A stretch of DNA of 41,912 nucleotides from Candidatus Poribacteria bacterium (GTDB lineage Bacteria > Poribacteria > WGA-4E > WGA-3G), in assembly GCA_022828145.1 (NCBI GenBank), contig JAJEJA010000002.1:1-41912 (forward strand). The letters are read 5' to 3'. The translations under genes were made by a program, and so were the position numbers. The notes under the pieces were generated by a model, which worked only from the letters and a program-made list of their open reading frames with translations, was not told the DNA's origin and did no database searches. How positions within the stretch are numbered: position 1 is the first letter of the stretch; each line of letters opens with the position of its first letter. Positions 17,869 to 25,042 of the stretch are shown piece by piece.

Positions 17869-18195
17869 AAAAGTGTAATATTAGGTAACCACCATTTAGA
17901 TAGTTCTTCTTTTGACGTGAATGTTACGAGCGAACGGATATGGGATTTTTACTATGGCAGCGGGTTTACTAATTCTTATATGGAGGTAGTGGTAGACGTA
18001 GGCTGGAATGGAAGAACCGCTGAAATAGTCATAGGCGGTGTAGTTACGAACTATAGTGATGAGGACAATATTATATACGGATTACAGGGCCGCTATGAGG
18101 TTGGCAGAACAACTGCTAAGATAGGGCAAAGGCCAGATACAATTGGTTCTGGTGTACTTCGCAGATGCCACAGGTTATTGTTTATAGTGAACTAA
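17869..18195 (+). pseudogene. Gene fragment of unknown family, no credible start
   Basis: The frame is open from 17869 to a stop at 18195. The only candidate start is a GTG at 17917 without a ribosome-binding site. The translation has alternating polar and hydrophobic strands with many Gly and Tyr (for example VGWNGRTAEIVIGG and YGLQGRYEVGRTTAKIG), which resembles part of a beta-rich surface or barrel protein. Near the end the frame seems to slip: a neighbouring frame reads VYFADATGYCL and stops. I do not recognise the family. It sits just upstream of the split TolB-like gene, in what looks like a decayed patch. Confidence 0.4.
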
Positions 18196-18222
18196 GGTTC
18201 GCCCTATAGGAGGTATTATGTA

Positions 18223-18447
18223 ATGAGAATAAAACGTAGACTCACGTTTTTGTCTGTGTGCATGGGGTTTGCTATTTTCCTCTTTTGTGCGTTGAATATT
18301 GATGCCAAAATAGTATTTCAAGCGAAAATAAAACATACAGGAGATACTCTTTCTCATATCTATGCTATGGAAGATGACGGCAGCAATTTACGTAGAATAA
18401 CGAGTCGAAGTTACCAAACGTTCTGGCAGAATGCCCCGCATCTTTAG
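18223..18447 (+). pseudogene. N-terminal fragment of TolB-like beta-propeller protein, cut by IS
   Basis: A strong AGGAGGT (18208-18214) precedes the ATG. The product begins with a signal peptide (about residues 1-28, hydrophobic, cutting near NIDAK). Next come KIVFQAKI and HIYAMEDDGSNLRRIT, the typical first blade of a TolB/PD40-like propeller. After residue 67 or so the frame runs into the left hairpin of a TnpB-bearing element and stops at 18447. The matching C-terminal part is found at 19814-20084, beyond the element. Most middle blades are missing, so this is not a simple clean insertion. Confidence 0.75.
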
Positions 18448-18593
18448 ATCGGGGATGAATGCCAGCAAAAAAACTTGACATTAGATTAGGATTCGTAATA
18501 TGCTATTTAGACATCGTTGTAGTGGATTTAGTCTCTCACTTGAGAGTGCCACCACACCGTTCTAAAGTGGCATAACGCTGTAAAGGAAAAGCG

Positions 18594-19778
18594 ATGTATA
18601 TCACAAAAACATTGAAACATAAGAAAACTCAACAATTAGACAATCTGGCACGGGCATCTGGGCGTTGCTACTCTAAAATCGTATCGTTTGTTCGCAAAAC
18701 GCGGAAGAAAAAAGGTTTTTGGCTTTCTAAAGGTGCGGTTCAAAAATATATGCGCCACAAAGACTCTCCGTTGCATTCTCAATCTGTTCAAGCGTGTGCT
18801 GATAGTTATTTTGATGCGTTGAATGCATACTTTGAAGTTAGGGGAACTAATCCTGAAGCGAAACCACCGAAACGGACACCCAGATATTTCAAGGTACGCT
18901 GGAAGTCAGGTGCAATACGCCTAAAAAATGGTAACTTGATACTTTCAAATTGCAAAGGCAGAGAACCTGTCATACTTGAGAATGTATCTGAAAAACCGAA
19001 CTATGTTGAGATGCATTTTAAACGCGGACACTACTATTTTGCACTTGTCTATAAAGTTAATGTTCTTCCGAAACAAGAAACAGGCATTACTGTTTCTGTA
19101 GATATGGGGGAAATCCACCCGATTGTGAGTTTTGATGGTCAACATACTACGATCTATAATGGTCGGTTTATCCGTTCTATCAAACGCTATAGAGAAAAGT
19201 TTAAAGCACAAATCACAAGTGCTATGGCAAGCTGCAAGAAACGTTCTCGCAAATGGTATAAACTTCAGAAAACAAAACGCAAGACTTTAGAAAAACTTGA
19301 TGCACAACTCAATGATGCTGAACACAAAATCACTTCAAGGTTTATATCCGACTGCCAAAGAGTGAAGTCGGATACGATTGTGATTGGAGACCTCACGCAT
19401 ATTAGAAAAAATATCAACTATTCTAAAAAGTCTAATCAGAAACTTCACCAGTGGGCTTTCTCAAGAATAGCACAGAAAATAACCTATAAAGCTGCACTAG
19501 TAGGTATCAAAGTTGTTTCTGTATCAGAAGCATATACCTCACAAACTTGCCCCAAATGTGGACATAGAAAGAAACCGAGCAACCGAAACTATCGCTGTCA
19601 AAAATGTGATTTCAAATACCACAGAGATGGTGTCGGTGCTATAAACATTCACAACAAAGTATCTGGAGTGAAAAATACTCCTGTTAGTCGGGACATTGGC
19701 AGTCTCCTCGGTGTCAGATTCAACTGGCACCTCAGTAGTCTTGGATTAAACCCAAGAAAGGTTGCTGTAAGCAACTAA
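18594..19778 (+). CDS. tnpB: TnpB (OrfB) transposon-associated RNA-guided nuclease
   Basis: The 394-residue protein has the layout of IS605 OrfB/TnpB proteins, which cut DNA guided by a right-end RNA. An N-terminal helical part is followed by a RuvC-like core. RuvC-I has the aspartate D170 in SVDMGEIHP. RuvC-III has D345 in HRDGVGAINI. The zinc ribbon has C319, C322, C335 and C338. The usual RuvC-II glutamate is replaced by glycine (VIGDL, 262-267), which I recall as typical of one OrfB subgroup rather than random decay. No frameshift is seen. The last codons overlap a GTTGC/GCAAC hairpin that would belong to the guide RNA. Confidence 0.9.
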   Translation: MYITKTLKHKKTQQLDNLARASGRCYSKIVSFVRKTRKKKGFWLSKGAVQKYMRHKDSPLHSQSVQACADSYFDALNAYFEVRGTNPEAKPPKRTPRYFKVRWKSGAIRLKNGNLILSNCKGREPVILENVSEKPNYVEMHFKRGHYYFALVYKVNVLPKQETGITVSVDMGEIHPIVSFDGQHTTIYNGRFIRSIKRYREKFKAQITSAMASCKKRSRKWYKLQKTKRKTLEKLDAQLNDAEHKITSRFISDCQRVKSDTIVIGDLTHIRKNINYSKKSNQKLHQWAFSRIAQKITYKAALVGIKVVSVSEAYTSQTCPKCGHRKKPSNRNYRCQKCDFKYHRDGVGAINIHNKVSGVKNTPVSRDIGSLLGVRFNWHLSSLGLNPRKVAVSN

Positions 19779-19813
19779 GAATCACCGATGCTTTAGCTCG
19801 GTGAGTATGTCAA
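19761..19813 (+). ncRNA. Putative 3' scaffold of the TnpB guide RNA (omega/reRNA)
   Basis: By analogy with characterised TnpB systems, the guide RNA scaffold covers the 3' end of tnpB and the right end of the element, and the guide is the flanking host DNA. Two stacked hairpins are visible here: GTTGC/GCAAC (19761-19775) and CACCGA/TCGGTG (19783-19803). The natural guide would begin at about 19814, within the TolB-like remnant. The 5' boundary inside tnpB cannot be set by eye. Confidence 0.45.
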
Positions 19814-20084
19814 AGACAGACGTACCCTACATAAATTGCCGAAAGAAGCGGCACTTAGTGGGACCGCATGGATGGGGGATGATAGGTCTGTGCTCTTATC
19901 ATACAAGGAAATAGATGATGCACCACGTAATATTTTTCGGTATGATCTCAATAGTCGTAAGATGACACAACTTACCGATTTTCCATTAGGTCATGCTTAC
20001 TTTCCACATTGGGTTGAAGGCTCGCTTGCAGTATCACAACAGGATAAATTGACGACATGTTGGGGAAGTTTAAAACAGAAGTAA
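19814..20084 (+). pseudogene. C-terminal fragment of TolB-like beta-propeller protein
   Basis: The frame is open straight out of the right end of the IS and has no native start (a TTG at 19836 is the first candidate). The sequence is a last propeller blade: SGTAWMGDDRSVLLSY, IFRYDLNSRKMTQLTDFP, then HAYFPHWVEGSLAVS and a short tail. The TQLTD plus FPHW pattern is typical of TolB-like/PD40 repeats and pairs with the N-terminal piece at 18223. A rho-independent terminator follows 57 bp after the stop. Confidence 0.7.
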
Positions 20085-20141
20085 AATAGCACGCATTTAC
20101 CATGAGTTCACATTACTTAATTTTCGAACTCACGTTATTTT

Positions 20142-20175
20142 AGGCAGGTATCCGAGAGGTTATCTGCCTTTTTTT
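20142..20175 (+). terminator. Rho-independent terminator after the TolB-like remnant
   Basis: AGGCAG (142-147) pairs with CTGCCT (164-169), extended inward by GTA/TAT, followed by a run of seven T (169-175). It is the clearest terminator in the window and marks the end of the split TolB-like gene. Confidence 0.85.
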
Positions 20176-20190
20176 ATTCGGGTCGGCAAC

Positions 20191-20423
20191 AAAGAAGCAC
20201 AATCAAGGATGAATGTGCTACGGCAAGATCAAGATGGATGGGGTAGGGTGAAGAAAAATAAGGGATGAATGGGTTGGAGGAAGAAGCACAATCAAGGATG
20301 AATGTGGCAGAATACGCGTTTGGTATTCTGCATTAGATATATCAAGATGGATGGTGTAGGAGGAAGGGGAATGAGGAATGAAGGGGGTTGGAGGAAGAAG
20401 CACAATCTAACAGAATGTGCTAC
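20191..20423. repeat. Purine-rich imperfect direct-repeat tract
   Basis: About 2.3 units begin with AAGAAGCACAATC at 20192, 20281 and 20395. Each full unit ends with ATCAAGATGGATGG, a GGGATGAATG-like stretch and GGTTGGAGG. Unit 2 is longer because a 25-nt palindrome (20307-20331) sits between AATGTG and ATCAAGATGG. The tract is strongly G/A-rich on the plus strand. Frames through it translate to low-complexity peptides and I do not regard them as genes. The remaining gap to 20596 holds only the sulfatase promoter. Confidence 0.7.
20307..20331. repeat. 25-nt palindrome core, copy 1
   Basis: GCAGAATAC, a 7-nt loop, then GTATTCTGC: a perfect 9-bp stem. Its reverse complement matches 22026-22050 at 24 of 25 positions, including the loop. 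Confidence 0.85.
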
Positions 20424-20509
20424 AGACATAGCACTCCGCTGGAGCAAGGGTTTAGCGATCCTTTTTCTTGAGTAACAAAAACTTTACACACCCTGTTCCA
20501 TCAAAGGAT

Positions 20510-20538
20510 TTGCTTTTTTTAGTCATATTTTATATAAT
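20510..20538 (+). promoter_or_regulatory. Promoter for the sulfatase gene
   Basis: TTGCTT (20510-20515), 17 bp, then TATAAT (20533-20538). Transcription would start near 20545, about 50 bp before the ATG at 20597, which has GAAGGAAA upstream. Confidence 0.65.
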
Positions 20539-20596
20539 ACTATTGTTTGGACGGTTCTTGAGTGATGATGCTTTTAAACTAAAGTGAAGGAAATTT

Positions 20597-21955
20597 ATGA
20601 ATAAAGACTATAGGAATGTGATGTTTGTTATAGCCGATGATTGGAGTCGTATTGCTCGGTGTTACGGTGATGACATCATCAGAACACCGCGTATTGACGA
20701 ATTCGCTGAACGCGGCGTTGTTTTTGACTACGGATTCTGTACCAGTCCTTCTTGTGCTGTCAGCCGGGCATGTATTCTAACAGGACAACATAGCCATACA
20801 CATGGACAATATGGACACTGCCACGGAATTCACGGTTTCCGGACACATGAAAACATGCAATCCGTGCCTAAGATATTAAAAGCACACGGATTTGCTACAG
20901 CCTGTATCGGAAAAAAGCACGTTGAACCGAAAAGTGTTTATCCTTTTGATTACGAACCGAAAGTGAATCCGAGAAGTCCAGTATCGGTTGCTGAGAAGGT
21001 AGACGAATTCCTTTCACAAAATGTGGATACACCCTTTTACTTGCATATTGGCTGTACCTATCCGCATCGTGCAGGCAAGGGATTTGGAAATGACCGGGAA
21101 CATGCAGGTATTGAACCGGGTTCTTACGCCCCCGATGAGATTGTTGTTCCGAATTTCCTACCGGATGTTCCCGCAGTCCGTGATGACCTTGCTGATTATT
21201 ACGAAAGTGTGTCCCGTTGGGATGCTGTCGTTGGTGCGGCATTAGACACACTTGATGCTTCTGGTCGCGCAGATGAAACACTTGTTTTTGTGACGACAGA
21301 CCATGCAATGCCGTTTCCTGGGGCAAAAGCGTCCAGTTTTGATAGTGGACACCACTGTCCGCTACTTATTGCGAGCCCAACACAACAGAAACGTGGCATA
21401 CGGAATCAAGCACTTGTCAATTGGGTTGATTTCTGTCCGACTATATTGGAATGGTGCGGTGCTAAACACCCTGGCGGAGAAGAAGCTCTCCCAGGCAGGT
21501 CGATCCTCTCCGTATTAGAGGATGACAGTCCACATCCAGGGGATGGTGAATGGGAGGAAACATTTTTCTCTCACTGCTTCCATGAAGTAACCAATTATTA
21601 TCCGTATCGTGTCTTACGTGGTCGCAGGTATAAATATGTTCGTAATTTGGCATATCAGTTAGAAACACCGCTACCGAGCGATCTATTTCGTTCTATCTCA
21701 TGGACAGCAGTGCGAAATGATAACATACAAAAACTGGGTGAACGACAACGAGAGGACTTTGTCCATCAAAGTCGCGAGGCACTGTTTGATATGGAGAAGG
21801 ATCCTGCTGAATCTAAGAACCTGATTGATGAACCAGCATTGCAAGATATTGCCAATGACATGCGGCGTAAGGTAATTGAATTCAGACAAAAGACGAAGGA
21901 CCCATGGCTTGAACAGTCGTTTCAGGAAGGGGAAACGCAGCCTTTCTTTACATAA
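20597..21955 (+). CDS. Sulfatase family hydrolase with atypical active-site motif
   Basis: The 452-residue protein is an alkaline-phosphatase-fold arylsulfatase or N-sulfohydrolase. The metal-binding start VIADDWS (D14, D15) and the second metal site VTTDHAMP are clear. The nucleophile region reads CAVSRACILTG (C53-R57). C53 and R57 fit the CxPxR/CxAxR signature for formylglycine modification, but the third position is Val. No signal peptide is seen, so it may be cytoplasmic or exported by an unusual route. The substrate cannot be read from the sequence. The large size of the family in marine bacteria suggests sulfated sugars. It has its own promoter. Confidence 0.9.
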   Translation: MNKDYRNVMFVIADDWSRIARCYGDDIIRTPRIDEFAERGVVFDYGFCTSPSCAVSRACILTGQHSHTHGQYGHCHGIHGFRTHENMQSVPKILKAHGFATACIGKKHVEPKSVYPFDYEPKVNPRSPVSVAEKVDEFLSQNVDTPFYLHIGCTYPHRAGKGFGNDREHAGIEPGSYAPDEIVVPNFLPDVPAVRDDLADYYESVSRWDAVVGAALDTLDASGRADETLVFVTTDHAMPFPGAKASSFDSGHHCPLLIASPTQQKRGIRNQALVNWVDFCPTILEWCGAKHPGGEEALPGRSILSVLEDDSPHPGDGEWEETFFSHCFHEVTNYYPYRVLRGRRYKYVRNLAYQLETPLPSDLFRSISWTAVRNDNIQKLGERQREDFVHQSREALFDMEKDPAESKNLIDEPALQDIANDMRRKVIEFRQKTKDPWLEQSFQEGETQPFFT

Positions 21956-22001
21956 TTTTACTCGATTTTATAGCGAAATCTATAATTACTTTTACATCCC
22001 T

Positions 22002-22092
22002 GGTAGGTGCGGTTTCCTAACCAATGCAGAATACCAAACGAGTATTCTGCCAGAGCTGAGAATATCCGTGCGGTTAGGAAACCGCACCTACC
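22002..22092. repeat. Nested palindrome with perfect 21-bp arms
   Basis: The arm 22002-22022 (GGTAGGTGCGGTTTCC plus five more bases) is the exact reverse complement of 22072-22092. Inside lies a second perfect hairpin (22026-22050), nearly identical in inverted orientation to the one at 20307. The element fills most of the 166-bp gap between the sulfatase and MoxR genes. Confidence 0.9.
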
Positions 22093-22121
22093 GGGGTGTT
22101 TATAATATCTATATATAACAG

Positions 22122-23114
22122 ATGCAGAACTACGATTTAGATGCGATGAATGCCCGCATCCAAGAAGATAGCGGCAAGATACAGCAGATTTTGAATGAGG
22201 CGGGTAAAATCATCGTTGGTCAACGCACGTTACTTGAACGGTTGGTTATCGGCTTACTTTGTAATGGACACATTTTATTAGAAGGTGTGCCCGGTCTTGC
22301 AAAGACGACGGCGATTGATGTATTGGCAAGAACGATTGATGCATCATTCCAACGGATTCAATTCACACCTGATCTGCTTCCAGCGGATCTGATCGGTACG
22401 TTAATATACGATCAGCAGAAGGCGGAGTTTTATACTAATTTGGGTCCTATTTTCGCTAACGTTGTGCTTGCTGATGAGATAAATCGGGCACCAGCAAAGG
22501 TGCAAAGTGCCCTGCTTGAAGCGATGCAAGAACGACAGGTGACGATCGGTGATACTACACACTCGCTTGATGATCCGTTTCTCGTCTTAGCAACACAGAA
22601 TCCGATTGAGCATGAAGGTACTTACCCGTTACCTGAAGCACAAGTTGACAGATTTATGCTTAAGGTTAAGGTCAACTATCCATCGCGTACTGAGGAGTTG
22701 CAGATTCTGCGGCGTATGACAGTTGAGAAAATTCCTAAAGTGAAGAAAGTAGTCTCGTGTGAAGATGTTATCAGGTTCCGTGAGTTGACGCGGGAGATAT
22801 ATATGGCGGAACCGTTGGAAAATTATATTGTTGATCTCGTCTGTGCAAGCCGTTCTCCAGAGGCATATCAATTAGAGGACCTAAGCACGTTGATTGAGTA
22901 CGGTGCTTCCCCGCGTGCTACGATATTTCTTGCCCTTGCTGCGAGAGCTCATGCATTCCTGTCGGAGCGTGGCTATGTTACACCGGAAGATATTCAGGCA
23001 ATTGGTATGGATGTTTTGCGCCATCGCGTCATATTGAGTTACGAAGCAGAAGCGGAAGGTATTGATGCTGAGACGATTATTACGCAGCTGTTTTCAAAGA
23101 TTGAGGTGCCTTAG
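22122..23114 (+). CDS. MoxR-family AAA+ ATPase
   Basis: MoxR ATPases act as chaperone-like ATPases, often with VWA-domain partners, in metal insertion or complex assembly. The 330 residues carry Walker A GVPGLAKTT (55-63), Walker B LADEINR (D118, E119), a sensor-1 region LATQNPIEHEGTYPLPEAQ, the arginine-bearing QVDRFML, and the C-terminal lid. The usual following genes (DUF58, VWA) are absent here. The next gene is a Gfo/Idh oxidoreductase with its own promoter. A TATAAT at 22101 lies just upstream of the ATG, with no convincing ribosome-binding site. Confidence 0.93.
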   Translation: MQNYDLDAMNARIQEDSGKIQQILNEAGKIIVGQRTLLERLVIGLLCNGHILLEGVPGLAKTTAIDVLARTIDASFQRIQFTPDLLPADLIGTLIYDQQKAEFYTNLGPIFANVVLADEINRAPAKVQSALLEAMQERQVTIGDTTHSLDDPFLVLATQNPIEHEGTYPLPEAQVDRFMLKVKVNYPSRTEELQILRRMTVEKIPKVKKVVSCEDVIRFRELTREIYMAEPLENYIVDLVCASRSPEAYQLEDLSTLIEYGASPRATIFLALAARAHAFLSERGYVTPEDIQAIGMDVLRHRVILSYEAEAEGIDAETIITQLFSKIEVP

Positions 23115-23137
23115 ATTTTAGTACCCAAACACAGTTC

Positions 23138-23166
23138 TTGACATGTTTCTGCATTTTTGTTATATT
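23138..23166 (+). promoter_or_regulatory. Promoter for the Gfo/Idh oxidoreductase gene
   Basis: TTGACA (23138-23143, perfect consensus), 17 bp, then TATATT (23161-23166). Transcription would start near 23173, giving a 26-nt leader with TAGGAG before the GTG start. Confidence 0.8.
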
Positions 23167-23198
23167 ATGACGTGAAATAAAATGTAGGAGCAAGTTGA

Positions 23199-24236
23199 GT
23201 GGCATCAGAAAAGATCCGAGTCGGTATCATCGGAGCAGGTAGAAACACAAAATCAAGACATATCCCAGGATTACAAGCAATTGAGGGTGTTGAGATCATC
23301 GGTGTTTGTAATCGCAGCCGAGAATCCTCGCAGCGTGTTGCTGACGAGTTCGGTATTTCAAAAATCTACGACAACTGGCAAAATGTGATTAAAGACAGTG
23401 ACACAGACGCGATTGTCATCGGCACGTGGCCCTATTTGCATTGCCGCGCGACAGTGGCAGCACTGATGGCGAATAAACACGTGATGTGTGAAGCACGCAT
23501 GGCAATGAACGCACGAGAAGCACACATGATGCGTCTGTTAGCACGTCAGAAAACACATCTCACTGCACAGATTGTCCCCTCTCCAATGACTCTACGCGTT
23601 GATAATACGATCAAGCGACTCATCGCTGAAGGTTATCTCGGTGATGTCTTAGCAGTTGAAGTCAGAGCTGGTGGTTCATTTTTAGATTCTGATTCACCGC
23701 TGCAGTGGCGACAAGACCTGGATTTCAGCGGCATGAATATCATGAGTATGGGGATCTGGTACGAAGCCTTGATGCGATGGGTTGGAGAAGCAACACGTAT
23801 CGTGGCTATGGGGAAAACATTCGTCAAAATGCGTCCTGATACTGATGGCATTATGCGACCTGTCAGAATCCCTGAACATATTGATATCATTGGGGAACTC
23901 GCTTGTGGTGCACAACTTCACATGCAAGTCTCTGCTGTTACAGGATTGGCAGGTGCGCCAGAAGCTCTTATTTTTGGTAGTCAAGGCACGGTAAGGTTTT
24001 CAGGAAACAGCCTCTTCGGTGGACAAAGAGAAGATAACGAACTACAAGAGATAGATATACCCTCAGCGGAGGAAGGGGGTTGGAGAGTGGAAGAGGAGTT
24101 CGTTAATGCTATCCGTGGTAAGGAAACGATAACACATACTGACTTTGAGACGGGTGTAAAATATATGGAGTTCACTGAGGCAGTTACGCGTAGTATGGCA
24201 TCTGGTGCTGCGGTTTCTTTACCCCTTCAGATGTAG
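23199..24236 (+). CDS. Gfo/Idh/MocA family oxidoreductase
   Basis: The 345-residue protein has an N-terminal Rossmann fold with VGIIGAGRNTKSRH (about 8-21) and a C-terminal alpha/beta domain with MNIMSMGIWYEALMRWVG. The family usually carries E-K-P after the sixth strand, with the lysine catalytic. Here the block is MCEARMAMN (E98, A99, R100), so that lysine is missing. The variant occurs in a recognisable subgroup but its reaction is unclear. The start is a GTG with TAGGAG upstream and a consensus promoter. The stop codon lies inside the target duplication of a MITE-like element (24234-24241). Confidence 0.9.
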   Translation: MASEKIRVGIIGAGRNTKSRHIPGLQAIEGVEIIGVCNRSRESSQRVADEFGISKIYDNWQNVIKDSDTDAIVIGTWPYLHCRATVAALMANKHVMCEARMAMNAREAHMMRLLARQKTHLTAQIVPSPMTLRVDNTIKRLIAEGYLGDVLAVEVRAGGSFLDSDSPLQWRQDLDFSGMNIMSMGIWYEALMRWVGEATRIVAMGKTFVKMRPDTDGIMRPVRIPEHIDIIGELACGAQLHMQVSAVTGLAGAPEALIFGSQGTVRFSGNSLFGGQREDNELQEIDIPSAEEGGWRVEEEFVNAIRGKETITHTDFETGVKYMEFTEAVTRSMASGAAVSLPLQM

Positions 24237-24241
24237 GTGAA

Positions 24242-24391
24242 CGTGAGTTTGATAATTAAATGCAATATGCGTTGTAGGTTGGGTTGAGGCACGAAACCCA
24301 ACATGTATTGCTATATAATCGGTCAAGATGTTGGGTTTCGTTCCTCAACCCAACCTACATATTTATTTGCTCTGATTTATCAAACTCACGT
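24242..24391. repeat. MITE-like element, GTGAGTTTGAT family, copy 1
   Basis: The 150-bp element has terminal inverted repeats CGTGAGTTTGATAA / TTATCAAACTCACG. It is flanked by an 8-bp direct duplication, TAGGTGAA (24234-24241 and 24392-24399). The left duplication contains the TAG stop of the oxidoreductase gene. Inside is an 85-bp palindrome (24274-24358) of the GTAGGTTGGGTTGAG type. It matches copy 2 at 39530 almost base for base. It has no coding capacity. Confidence 0.9.
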
Positions 24392-24449
24392 TAGGTGAAT
24401 AGATAGTAAACGCAATCTGTGCTAAACTGTTTAATTGTGAGGGAGGAAA

Positions 24450-25028
24450 ATGACATTAGAAAACCTTTTTGATCTTTGTAAAGACCTTGAGTTACGTCAA
24501 GCAAAGATATATGCCTCATTCTCACTGATCTTAGGTGATGTTGACGAACGGATAGCGAAGTTTTGGGAACGCATGAGTGCTGAGGAGTGGCAACATTACA
24601 TCCTTGTAGATTTCGGGCGTACTTTGTGTATAGGCGTATTCGGGATGGATACACCCTTACGTAAAGTAGAAGCAACGGGTTCTCCCTCACCCATCGCGCC
24701 AATTCCAGACATTTCTGTTCAGCGGATTACTGATGCTTTGAATTCCCACGAAACAAAGATAGAATCTGGCAGGATTTCATTAGACGAGGCATTTGAAATT
24801 GCTATTGCTATAGAGGGAAGTGAGGCGGATACAATCTATCTGTATTTACTCTCTATTATTAGACAAGCGATTAAAGAGAGTGATCGTCCATTCCTTATGA
24901 ATCGCATCGTCCAGGTTGAAAGGGATATGGAATCACATGTAGATGGACTCGTGCAAGCAACACTGAAATTCGCTAAAGATACATCTCTTATCCGTAAAGC
25001 ACACCGCTTAAAAGAGGAACACAATTAA
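24450..25028 (+). CDS. Hypothetical protein, possibly ferritin-like four-helix bundle
   Basis: A strong GGGAGGA precedes the ATG. The 192 residues look all-helical and soluble. Acidic and His residues are spaced as in ferritin-like diiron proteins: E14 in helix 1, E46-x-x-H49 (EEWQH) in helix 2, E122/E125 in a third helix (IEGSEADTIYLYL), and E157, E161 and H163 in a fourth (VERDMESHVDG). This is a pattern match only. The last helix lacks a clean ExxH. If real, a rubrerythrin-like redox or metal role would suit the metal efflux gene next door. It converges on that gene with 14 bp between the stops. Confidence 0.7.
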   Translation: MTLENLFDLCKDLELRQAKIYASFSLILGDVDERIAKFWERMSAEEWQHYILVDFGRTLCIGVFGMDTPLRKVEATGSPSPIAPIPDISVQRITDALNSHETKIESGRISLDEAFEIAIAIEGSEADTIYLYLLSIIRQAIKESDRPFLMNRIVQVERDMESHVDGLVQATLKFAKDTSLIRKAHRLKEEHN

Positions 25029-25042
25029 AGTTAGGATTGCCA

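Larger units (their letters stand above)
18423..19813 (+). mobile_element. IS200/IS605-type element with tnpB only
   Basis: The left end carries an imperfect hairpin (18423-18465). Its core CCCCG/CGGGG has a single-base bulge and an ATCT/AGAT inner stem. The right end carries a CACCGA/TCGGTG hairpin (19783-19803), also bulged. Both share the loop motif TTTAG and lie subterminally, as in IS200/IS605 elements. The tip TATGTCAA (about 19806-19813) resembles right ends of this family. A TTAC lies 11 bases before the left hairpin and could be the target motif. There is no tnpA gene, so it must be mobilised in trans or be inactive. Exact ends are estimates. Confidence 0.75.

Noticed and set aside
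20104..20140. A fourth copy of the GTGAGTTTGAT element (TGAGTTC ... GAACTCACGTT)
   Set aside because: The arms match only in part, no direct duplication flanks it, and the interior is about 17 bp. It may be a remnant but cannot be supported.
20218..20403. A proline-rich small protein on the minus strand of the repeat tract
   Set aside because: It is a low-complexity translation of the direct repeats, with no ribosome-binding site.
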